Assembly (NCBI GenBank): GCA_051893155.1
Contig: JBJFGY010000025.1
Location: forward strand, 1-13,782
Source: UBA6448 sp051893155
Lineage (GTDB): Bacteria; Bacillota_I; Bacilli_A; RF39; UBA660
Length of the DNA stretch: 13,782 nucleotides
Direction: 5' to 3'
Shown here: positions 1 to 5,637 of the stretch, one piece after another
Numbering within the stretch: position 1 is the first letter of the stretch
Layout of the letters: every line of letters starts with the position of its first letter
Translations under genes and position numbers: made by a program
The notes under the pieces: model-generated
Databases searched by the model: none
The model's input: the letters and a program-made list of their open reading frames with translations, nothing else
What the model was told of the DNA's origin: nothing

Positions 1-50
1 TTTCATTACTATGTGTGCCTTGAACGAAGTGAAAGGAATGTGTGGTTATT

Positions 51-140
51 ATGAAGAAAAAAGATTTGTTAATCTCATTTCTAATACTAATTATCATTTT
101 ATTAATAGTCCCTTTAATGATTCTATGTATAAAAAAATAG
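51..140 (+). CDS. Candidate 29-aa single-span membrane peptide (possible type I toxin)
   Basis: A 30-codon ORF runs from ATG at 51 to TAG at 138-140. The peptide opens with Met and three Lys, has about 20 Leu/Ile/Val/Phe-rich residues with one Pro in the middle, and ends in two Lys. That is the layout of small membrane toxins, although I recognise no named family. Its start overlaps the TGA stop (52-54) of a frame open from the window edge, so translational coupling is possible. The nearest Shine-Dalgarno-like sequence (AAAGGA, 32-37) is about 13 nt upstream, rather far. Bases 18-21 (CCTT) could pair with 33-36 (AAGG) and hide it. It is the only likely gene on the plus strand. A predicted minus-strand RNA converges on its 3' end. 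Expression is unproven and a chance ORF remains possible. Confidence 0.35.
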   Translation: MKKKDLLISFLILIIILLIVPLMILCIKK

Positions 141-168
141 TACTCAATCTAGCAAAAGATTAAGTACT
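131..168 (-). terminator. Rho-independent terminator, minus strand (hairpin 1)
   Basis: Arms 139-150 and 157-168 form a 12-bp stem on the minus strand with one G-U pair and a 6-nt loop. A single A and then seven T (complement of 131-137) follow. It would end the predicted antisense RNA. It overlaps the last codons and stop of the plus-strand peptide ORF. Confidence 0.6.
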
Positions 169-185
169 AATCTAACTATTTAGGT

Positions 186-227
186 AAGTACTCAACTCGG
201 CAAAGTTAAGTATTTCCTTTTTTATTT
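186..227 (+). terminator. Rho-independent terminator, plus strand (hairpin 2)
   Basis: Arms 186-197 and 204-215 pair over 12 positions with one G-U and one C-A mismatch and a 6-nt loop. The T-rich tract TTTTTTATTTT follows on the plus strand. It would end the transcript of the 51-140 ORF. Its sequence closely resembles hairpin 1; both loops share GCAA. Confidence 0.5.
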
Positions 228-251
228 TATGCAAGTTTCCTTGACATATTC

Positions 252-280
252 ATATTACCATATTTTTTAATTATTGTCAA
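252..280 (-). promoter_or_regulatory. Sigma-A-type promoter for the predicted antisense RNA
   Basis: Perfect -35 TTGACA (275-280, minus strand), 17-bp spacer, then TAATAT at 252-257, a 4/6 match to the -10 consensus. The predicted start is near 245. A second arm TGTCAA lies at 241-246, making an inverted repeat with the -35. An operator role for it is speculative. Confidence 0.5.
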
Positions 281-319
281 AATTAAATTTATGCTTCCAC
301 CTTATTTAGGGAATGAATA

Positions 320-579
320 TTAGTTTGATTTAATGTATTCTAATAAATCTTTAAATTTTATCTTTTTTTTCATAATCATTAATATAAATATCATCACATT
401 CATCGAACATTAAGTAATCTATTTATTAATAGTTATTACATGAGATTTTACATAAGCAATATTAGTCCCTTTAATGTTTCTAATATTATCATTTTTATAT
501 GTAGGTTTAGCATAAGCAAATATCAACTTTTTTTTAACTTTTCACTTATATTTAATTCTTTAGTTTCTATTGTTAACAT
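320..579 (-). pseudogene. Decayed small gene of unknown function
   Basis: Minus-strand translation from ATG at 577-579 gives 18 codons before TGA. Shifting by -1 in a run of eight A restores a good frame (beginning KLIFAYAKPTYK) up to a TAG at 419-421. Beyond it, a third frame carries an acidic segment beginning YLMFDECDDIYIND. A second A8 run shifts back to a frame ending DLLEYIKSN at 320-322. The pieces read like one protein of about 90 residues broken at several points, two of them at A8 tracts. I do not recognise the family. Neighbouring housekeeping genes are intact, which argues against general assembly error. A -1 slip at A AAA AAA could be programmed, but the later breaks favour decay. 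Confidence 0.5.
463..482. repeat. 20-bp direct repeat (partner at 106-125)
   Basis: TAGTCCCTTTAATG followed by TTTCTA here matches 106-125 (same core followed by ATTCTA) at 19 of 20 positions. One copy lies inside the plus-strand peptide ORF and the other inside the decayed gene. Confidence 0.55.
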
Positions 580-609
580 ATAATCACTCTACTTTCTTCC
601 TTAAACAAC

Positions 610-634
610 AAAAAAAACTAACATTTCTGTTAGT
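610..634 (-). terminator. Terminator of the sepF-to-tRNA transcription unit
   Basis: On the minus strand a 7-bp stem (ACTAACA/TGTTAGT, 617-634) with a 4-nt loop runs into eight T (610-617). It lies 47 bp beyond the tRNA. A second small hairpin (AAACTT/AAGTTT, 650-664) sits between them and may mark a processing site. Confidence 0.75.
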
Positions 635-680
635 AATTTATTACTCTCGAAACTTTAAAAGTTTGAGTTTCCTATCTATA

Positions 681-757
681 TGGTGCCCTCGATGGGATTT
701 AAACCCATAACCTTTTGCATCGGAAACAATTACTCTATTCAATTGAGCTACGAGGGC
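681..757 (-). tRNA. tRNA-Arg (anticodon CCG), divergent
   Basis: The minus strand folds as a cloverleaf: acceptor GCCCTCG/CGAGGGC, D-stem GCTC/GAGT, anticodon loop TTCCGAT, 5-nt variable loop, T-stem ATGGG/CCCAT, discriminator A and encoded CCA. The anticodon CCG (721-723) would read the Arg codon CGG, and A20, an arginine identity base, is present. Several positions are odd. The D-loop has GA instead of G18-G19, and the T-loop is TTTAAAT, so position 56 is U instead of C; together they replace the G19-C56 tertiary pair with A-U. Position 27-43 is an A-A mismatch and 31-39 is a wobble. The gene lies 18 bp beyond the rseP stop and is probably cotranscribed with that operon. It may be functional but relaxed, or decaying. 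Confidence 0.85.
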
Positions 758-775
758 ATAAAAAATATAATTAAG

Positions 776-1846
776 TTAGAACAACTTAATTATATCATTA
801 ATAGTAACAATTATCATTAAAAGAAATACTAAAATAAAACCTATTAAATGACAAGTACTTTCAAATTTAGCATTAACAGGACTTCCTTTGATTTTTTCAA
901 TAAGTAAGAAAAGTACATGTCCACCATCAAATGCTGGGAAAGGTAAAATATTTATAAATCCAACATTTATTGATAAAAATGCTAAAATGTATAAGAAATA
1001 TTTTACTCCATAATTAAGTGATTCACCTACAACTTCATAAATCCCAACTGGACCAGAAAGTGCAGATATTCCAATTTTACCACTTATAAGTCCCCATATA
1101 GTGTAAACCATAGAACTAATTACTGAATTAAATTTTTGAATACTATAAACAAATGCTTTAAACACATTTGAAGTATCAGCTTCTTTAATCATTATTCCAA
1201 ATAATTTGCTTTCAGTTCCAGTTTCTTCATCTTTAATAATTTCAGGTTTAATCTTAATAGTTTCTTTTGTACCATCTTCATGTTTTACTTCAAATGAATA
1301 TACATCACTATTATTTTTATAATATAATATTATTTGAGCTTTATCCCATGAATGAACAGAATAACCATTTATTTTAATAATTTCATCATTACTTTGAAGA
1401 TTAGAGTTTGCAGCAGGAGTACCTTCAACAGTTTTATCAATTATTGGAGTAATTGCTCCACCACCCCATATTAATGTATAAACAAATAAGATAATAATTG
1501 CTAAAATAAAATTATTTACAACACCAGCCACCAAAATTATTAATCTTTGATACCACTTTTTGTTACACATTAATTTATCTTTTTTAACTTTATCATCATC
1601 TGCATATACTTCTCCAGCCATTGATACAAAACCACCAATTGGAACAAGCCTAATATTATAATTGATTTTATCTTTTTTACCTTTATGTGTATGAATAACT
1701 GGACCCATACCAATAGAAAATTCATAAATATGAACTCCAAACATTTTAGCCCAAATAAAATGACCAAATTCATGAACTAAAATAATAATTCCTAACATAA
1801 AAAATAATAATAATAATTTTAATAAAAATAAACCTATACTTACCAT
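776..1846 (-). CDS. rseP: Site-2 intramembrane zinc metalloprotease RseP/RasP
   Basis: A membrane-embedded protease of 356 aa that would cut transmembrane segments of proteins already trimmed by another protease (regulated intramembrane proteolysis, as in anti-sigma factor release). The zinc motif HEFGH is at residues 25-29 in the first membrane helix. A PDZ domain spans about 130-205 on the outer face. The second metal-binding motif NILPFPAFDGG is at 299-309 with Asp307, followed by the last membrane helices. Length is slightly below the usual ~420 aa because the loop before the PDZ domain is short. The start is fixed by AGGAGG at 1851-1856, which ends 4 nt before ATG and nearly touches the cdsA stop 10 bp away. 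It is the last protein gene of the sepF operon. Confidence 0.93.
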   Translation of the reverse strand: MVSIGLFLLKLLLLFFMLGIIILVHEFGHFIWAKMFGVHIYEFSIGMGPVIHTHKGKKDKINYNIRLVPIGGFVSMAGEVYADDDKVKKDKLMCNKKWYQRLIILVAGVVNNFILAIIILFVYTLIWGGGAITPIIDKTVEGTPAANSNLQSNDEIIKINGYSVHSWDKAQIILYYKNNSDVYSFEVKHEDGTKETIKIKPEIIKDEETGTESKLFGIMIKEADTSNVFKAFVYSIQKFNSVISSMVYTIWGLISGKIGISALSGPVGIYEVVGESLNYGVKYFLYILAFLSINVGFINILPFPAFDGGHVLFLLIEKIKGSPVNAKFESTCHLIGFILVFLLMIIVTINDIIKLF

Positions 1847-1856
1847 AAATCCTCCT

Positions 1857-2648
1857 TTATAATAATATTAATGCTAAGGCAACATATGTCATAAATATCA
1901 CTAAAGAGCTATCTAATCTATCTAATGCACCACCATGTCCTGGCATAATATTTGAAAAATCTTTAATATCATTTTCTCTTTTTAATTTACTAAATATTAA
2001 ATCTCCTATTTGACCCATAATAGTCAAAATAAAAGTTATAAAAACCATAATAAATGATAACTTATGAAATAATAATAAATATAAAACACTTGGAATAATT
2101 GTTCCAACAACTGTACCAGTAATTGCACCTTCCCAAGTTTTTTTAGCACTTATTGCAGGACACATTTTATTTTTTCCAAAAACTTTTCCTCCGTATAAAG
2201 CAAATGAATCAGTTATCATTGGAATAGATACTAAATATAAAAATAATTTTATATCAATATTTCTAACTATAATTAAACAGTTTAAACCAATTCCAACAAA
2301 CAAAATTAAACCAATTAAATGAAATGCATCTTTTATAGTATATTTATCATTTTCATAAAAAAGTGTTGGAATAATAAGAGCAAGACATAAAAATACAATA
2401 TATATATATGATAATCCATTATAATATAAATAGTTTGTATTTGCAAAAACAATTAATAATAGACTTGTAAGTCCTAAAATCATTGGAATATAAGGTATTT
2501 TTTTATGTGTTTTTTTTAAATCCATTATTTCCTTAAAAGACCATAAAGCAATTAATCCAATACCTAATTTAAATAAATATCCTCCAAAATATACAAAAGG
2601 AATTGCAATTATTATTGCTACAATAGCACTAATTATACGTATTTTCAT
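1857..2648 (-). CDS. cdsA: Phosphatidate cytidylyltransferase (CDP-diacylglycerol synthase)
   Basis: Makes CDP-diacylglycerol from CTP and phosphatidic acid, the branch point of phospholipid synthesis, in the cytoplasmic membrane. The 263-aa product is a string of hydrophobic helices. The C-terminal family signature at residues 220-246 is complete: SKLKR, then KD, then GHGGALDRLD, which carries the catalytic metal-binding aspartates. The usual length is about 260-280 aa. ATG directly follows the stop of the DivIVA-domain gene (TAA-ATG), with an AAAGG ribosome site inside that gene. In many Firmicutes uppS precedes cdsA and dxr or rseP follows; here uppS is absent and the division genes lie directly upstream. 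Confidence 0.93.
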   Translation of the reverse strand: MKIRIISAIVAIIIAIPFVYFGGYLFKLGIGLIALWSFKEIMDLKKTHKKIPYIPMILGLTSLLLIVFANTNYLYYNGLSYIYIVFLCLALIIPTLFYENDKYTIKDAFHLIGLILFVGIGLNCLIIVRNIDIKLFLYLVSIPMITDSFALYGGKVFGKNKMCPAISAKKTWEGAITGTVVGTIIPSVLYLLLFHKLSFIMVFITFILTIMGQIGDLIFSKLKRENDIKDFSNIMPGHGGALDRLDSSLVIFMTYVALALILL

Positions 2649-3077
2649 TTATTTTAACCTTTCATCAAATTTATCCATCTCATCAACTTGAGATTCTACC
2701 AAAGCAATAAATCTTTTTTTATAACTAATAACTTTTCTTTGTAATTCTTCAGCTTCTCTTTCAATATTTTGTGCTTTGATAAGTGAATTATTTACTATTT
2801 TTGAAGCATTATTTTTAGCATCTTCTACAATTAATTTACTTTGAGCATAAGCTGCTTTTTGAGCATTCGCACTAGTTTCTTGAGCAAGCAAAAGAGTGTC
2901 ATTCAAAGTTTTTTCAAGATCTTTATATCTTTCAAGTTCTTTGTTAAGACTTTCAATTTGAATAGTAGCATTTTTTAATTTATTATAAATACTTTCATAC
3001 TCATCTGCTACCTCATTTACAAATTTAATAACATCACTTTTATTAAATCCATAGATATTTGTACGAAATTTAATCAT
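2649..3077 (-). CDS. divIVA: DivIVA-domain coiled-coil division/polarity protein
   Basis: A cytoplasmic scaffold expected to bind curved membrane at poles and septa. The N-terminal lipid-binding part shows the family pattern FRTNIYGFNKSDVIKFV (residues 4-20). It is followed by a long heptad-rich coiled coil from about 25 to 120 with the typical ELERYKDLEKTLNDTLLLAQ segment. At 142 aa it is near the usual 150-200 aa, with little C-terminal tail. It lies 10 bp downstream of sepF, as in the ylm-sepF-divIVA division clusters, but ylmG, ylmH and ileS, which often accompany these genes, are absent. A ribosome site GAAAGGG precedes the ATG. A GpsB-type role cannot be excluded from sequence alone, but the Ala-rich AQ/EAK repeats favour DivIVA. 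Confidence 0.87.
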   Translation of the reverse strand: MIKFRTNIYGFNKSDVIKFVNEVADEYESIYNKLKNATIQIESLNKELERYKDLEKTLNDTLLLAQETSANAQKAAYAQSKLIVEDAKNNASKIVNNSLIKAQNIEREAEELQRKVISYKKRFIALVESQVDEMDKFDERLK

Positions 3078-3087
3078 AATGCCCTTT

Positions 3088-3498
3088 CTACCAATCTATT
3101 TCTTCAGTATCTTTTTCCTCTTTTTTATCAGTTTCATCACTTATCTTACCTTGAACATTAACATTTTTTGGTGTGCATAAATAGATTCCTACACCAATTT
3201 TTTGCATAGAACCACCAATTGCATAAATACATCCACTTAAAAAATCTATAATTCTTTTAGCTTGTGCTGATGTAACTCTTTTTAAATTTACAACAACTGA
3301 ATTACGACTTTTTAGGTGGTCAGCAATTTGTTGAGATTCAGAATAAGCCCTTGGTTCAAGTAAAATCATTTTATTTCCTGTTTTATCTGCTTCTTTTACA
3401 GCATCTTCTTTACTTATTGTGTAAAACTCATCTTCACTTACATTTTGTAAAGAATCATCATCATTATCTTCAAAAAGTTTTTTTAATTTAAAACCCAT
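3088..3498 (-). CDS. sepF: SepF, FtsZ-associated division protein
   Basis: SepF tethers FtsZ filaments to the membrane and aligns them at the septum. The first ~10 residues (MGFKLKKLF) form the expected amphipathic membrane-binding helix, followed by an acidic linker to about residue 40. The core domain at 43-117 has the family hallmarks ILLEPRAYSESQQIADHL, VVVNLKRV, AKRIIDFLSG and AIGGSMQKIG. The tail is charged. The 136-aa length is typical (~150 aa). AGGAGGG lies 6 nt before the ATG. It is the first gene of the sepF-divIVA-cdsA-rseP unit and has a strong promoter whose -35 lies in the preceding terminator. Confidence 0.95.
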   Translation of the reverse strand: MGFKLKKLFEDNDDDSLQNVSEDEFYTISKEDAVKEADKTGNKMILLEPRAYSESQQIADHLKSRNSVVVNLKRVTSAQAKRIIDFLSGCIYAIGGSMQKIGVGIYLCTPKNVNVQGKISDETDKKEEKDTEEIDW

Positions 3499-3525
3499 AC
3501 TAATCCCTCCTAGTATTCTTTAATA

Positions 3526-3554
3526 ATTGTATCAAAAAAAAAACTATTATGCAA
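3526..3554 (-). promoter_or_regulatory. sepF promoter embedded in the upstream terminator
   Basis: -35 TTGCAT (3549-3554), 17-bp spacer, -10 TACAAT (3526-3531) on the minus strand. The -35 overlaps the loop and 3' arm of the terminator hairpin, and the T-run forms most of the spacer. Predicted start near 3519, giving a leader of about 20 nt. Confidence 0.65.
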
Positions 3555-3565
3555 TTACATAATAG
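3534..3565 (-). terminator. Terminator after the lipoprotein gene
   Basis: A perfect 8-bp stem CTATTATG/CATAATAG (3544-3551 with 3558-3565), a 6-nt loop and ten T (3534-3543) on the minus strand. It closes the glyS-proS-lipoprotein region. Confidence 0.85.
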
Positions 3566-3576
3566 AAAAATTTTTA

Positions 3577-4140
3577 TTAATCTTTTTTGATTATATATTT
3601 TGTTCTAGTCATTGCATTATTAATAATTTTTAAACTTTCTACGATTAGTGGCTCTAATTCTTTAATTTCATCAAGTGAATAATAATCCTTAGCATTATGA
3701 CCCTCTATATAATCCTCAACATCATTAAGACAAACTTGATAATTATTTTCTATTAAATATTTAAAGAATTGTTCATTATATGTAGTAACCATAGTTCCAT
3801 TTCCATATACTAATAACTCCTCTGTTTCTAAATCATATAATTCTGCTCCACCTAAAAATGTAACATGACTTTTAAAAATATATTCTTTTACTTCATAAGT
3901 ATCTTTATTAAAAAGTAAATAAACATTTTGACTATTATATACTTTTTTTGCTTCTCCATTTTGAATAACATATTTGTAATAATTTTCAAAATTGTTATAT
4001 TTTTGAGAAATAGTAACTCTACTAGGTTCTTCATCTTTATTTTTACTACTAGAACATCCGGCAGTTCCAATCACTACACTAGCTAATCCTAACGCTAATA
4101 ATCTTGTTTTTATTTGTATTAATTTATCTTTCTTATCCAT
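3577..4140 (-). CDS. Predicted lipoprotein of unknown function
   Basis: The 187-aa product starts with a basic N-terminus, a hydrophobic segment (residues 14-28) and a lipobox-like TAGC with Cys29, followed by a Ser/Lys linker, so a surface lipoprotein is expected. Position -3 is Thr rather than the preferred Leu, which weakens but does not exclude lipidation. The mature part is rich in Tyr, Asn and acidic residues and shows no motif I recognise. A central beta-rich stretch (YLLFNKDTYEVKEYIF to MVTTYNEQFF) is followed by predicted helices. It lies 45 bp downstream of proS with no clear terminator between, so it may share that transcript. AGGGGA about 8 nt upstream supports the ATG. No function is proposed. 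Confidence 0.75.
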   Translation of the reverse strand: MDKKDKLIQIKTRLLALGLASVVIGTAGCSSSKNKDEEPSRVTISQKYNNFENYYKYVIQNGEAKKVYNSQNVYLLFNKDTYEVKEYIFKSHVTFLGGAELYDLETEELLVYGNGTMVTTYNEQFFKYLIENNYQVCLNDVEDYIEGHNAKDYYSLDEIKELEPLIVESLKIINNAMTRTKYIIKKD

Positions 4141-4185
4141 AATAACATCCCCTGAAATTTATAAATATTTTGTTAACTTTTTTTA

Positions 4186-5625
4186 TTAATAAGATTTACC
4201 CCAAATAACTAGATGTCTTGCATCTTTTCCGCAACAAACACATTTATCTGATACATTTTTTTCTTCAAAAGGTATACATCTACTTCCAGCACCACCAGTT
4301 AATTCTTTTATTTTATCTTCACATTCTTCTTCTCCACACCAATTAGCTTTTACAAAACCAGTTTTAGTATTAAAAATATTAATCATTTCATCCATATTTT
4401 TTGCTTCATAAATATGACTATCAATAAAATCTTTAGCTTTTAAATACATATCATTTTGAATATTTTCTAAAGTTTTTTGAACTTTTTCTAAAACATTATT
4501 TATTTTTATATTTTCTTTTTCATGAGTAAATCTTATTGCAAATGTTACTTCATTATTTTCTAAATCTCTTGGTCCAACTTCAATTCTAAGTGGAATACCT
4601 TGAATTTCACTTTGATTAAATTTAAATCCAGGTGTTTTATCAGAATTATCTATTTTAACTTTAATACCAGCATTTTTTAATTCATTATAAATATTGTTAG
4701 ATACTTCAATTACTTCTTCTTTATGGGATGAAATTGGGACAATTATAACTTGTATTGGTGCTATTTTGGGAGGTAAAACTAAACCATAATCATCGCCATG
4801 AACCATAATTAGAGCACCAATTAATCTTGTTGATGTACCCCAAGATGTTTCATAAACAGTTTCAAGTTTATTTTCTTTATTTAAAAAATTTATATCAAAT
4901 GATTTAGCAAAATCTTGTCCAAAATAATGAGAAGTTCCAGATTGAAGTGCTTTACCATCATGCATCATTGCTTCCATAGTATAGGTATATTTAGCACCCG
5001 CGAATTTTTCGCTTTCAGTTTTTTGACCAATAATCATTGGAATAGCTAAATATTCTTTAGCAAAATCACTATATATATTAAGCATTTGTAAAGTTCGATC
5101 CATAGCTTCTTGTTCAGTTGCATGAATAGTATGTCCTTCTTGCCATAAAAATTCACGACTACGAAGATATGGTCTTGTTGTTTTTTCCCATCTTAATACT
5201 GAACACCATTGATTATAAATTTTAGGAAGATCACGATATGATTTTATATCTTTTTGCCAATAATTACAAAATAAAGTTTCACTTGTAGGTCTTATGCACA
5301 TTCTTTCTTCAAGTTCTTCATTACCACCCATTGTAACCCAAGCGACTTCTGGTGCAAAACCTGCAATATGATCTTTTTCTTTTTGAAGTAAACTTTCAGG
5401 AATAAGCATTGGTAAATAAACATTTTCAACTCCTGTTTCTTTAAATTTTTGATCTAATCCTTTTTGAATATTTTCCCAAATAGCTTGTCCTAATGGAAGA
5501 TAAATCATACATCCTTTAACATCAGTATAATCACAAAGTTTTGCTTCTTTAACAACATCTGTATACCACTGAGCAAAATTGGTATCTCTACTTGTTATCT
5601 TTTCAACTAATTTTTTGTTTTCCAT
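4186..5625 (-). CDS. proS: Prolyl-tRNA synthetase, archaeal/eukaryal type
   Basis: Charges tRNA-Pro with proline in the cytoplasm. The 479-aa protein has the short form without the bacterial editing insertion: N-terminal class II core starting FAQWYTDVV, RPTSE (112-116), the motif 2 region around WEKTTRPYLRSREFLWQEGHT (147-166), then an anticodon-binding domain from about 285. The C-terminal domain, with several Cys (Cys450, 462, 464, 465) and a terminal Tyr, is characteristic of this ProRS group. This type is shared with mycoplasmas and some clostridia. The gene starts 12 bp after the glyS stop with an AAAGGAA ribosome site, so it is probably cotranscribed with glyS and under the same leader. 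No trans-editing gene is in the window. Confidence 0.95.
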   Translation of the reverse strand: MENKKLVEKITSRDTNFAQWYTDVVKEAKLCDYTDVKGCMIYLPLGQAIWENIQKGLDQKFKETGVENVYLPMLIPESLLQKEKDHIAGFAPEVAWVTMGGNEELEERMCIRPTSETLFCNYWQKDIKSYRDLPKIYNQWCSVLRWEKTTRPYLRSREFLWQEGHTIHATEQEAMDRTLQMLNIYSDFAKEYLAIPMIIGQKTESEKFAGAKYTYTMEAMMHDGKALQSGTSHYFGQDFAKSFDINFLNKENKLETVYETSWGTSTRLIGALIMVHGDDYGLVLPPKIAPIQVIIVPISSHKEEVIEVSNNIYNELKNAGIKVKIDNSDKTPGFKFNQSEIQGIPLRIEVGPRDLENNEVTFAIRFTHEKENIKINNVLEKVQKTLENIQNDMYLKAKDFIDSHIYEAKNMDEMINIFNTKTGFVKANWCGEEECEDKIKELTGGAGSRCIPFEEKNVSDKCVCCGKDARHLVIWGKSY

Positions 5626-5637
5626 AGTTATTCCTTT

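Larger units (their letters stand above)
131..245 (-). ncRNA. Predicted ~115-nt antisense RNA with two tandem hairpins
   Basis: A minus-strand promoter (252-280) points into a short stretch without a convincing ORF. From a start near 245 the RNA would carry a 5' CAAG-GAAA-CTTG tetraloop hairpin (232-243), then two related 12-bp stem-loops (186-215 and 139-168), and end in a run of seven U. The inner stem-loop pairs fully on this strand with one G-U. On the plus strand the same stem contains a C-A mismatch, which favours the minus-strand RNA as the selected one. It would be complementary to the last codons and 3' UTR of the peptide ORF at 51-140. The RNA is inferred from promoter, fold and terminator only. 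Confidence 0.4.

Noticed and set aside
2..163. Plus-strand frame open from the window edge to TAA at 161-163
   Set aside because: It overlaps the 29-aa ORF in another frame and runs into hairpin 1; its internal ATG at 38 has a ribosome site only 1 nt away and the translation resembles nothing I know. It cannot be fully excluded as the end of an upstream gene.
4141..4185. Terminator or clear promoter between proS and the lipoprotein gene
   Set aside because: The gap is AT-rich but I see no stable hairpin with a T-run and no convincing -35/-10 pair.
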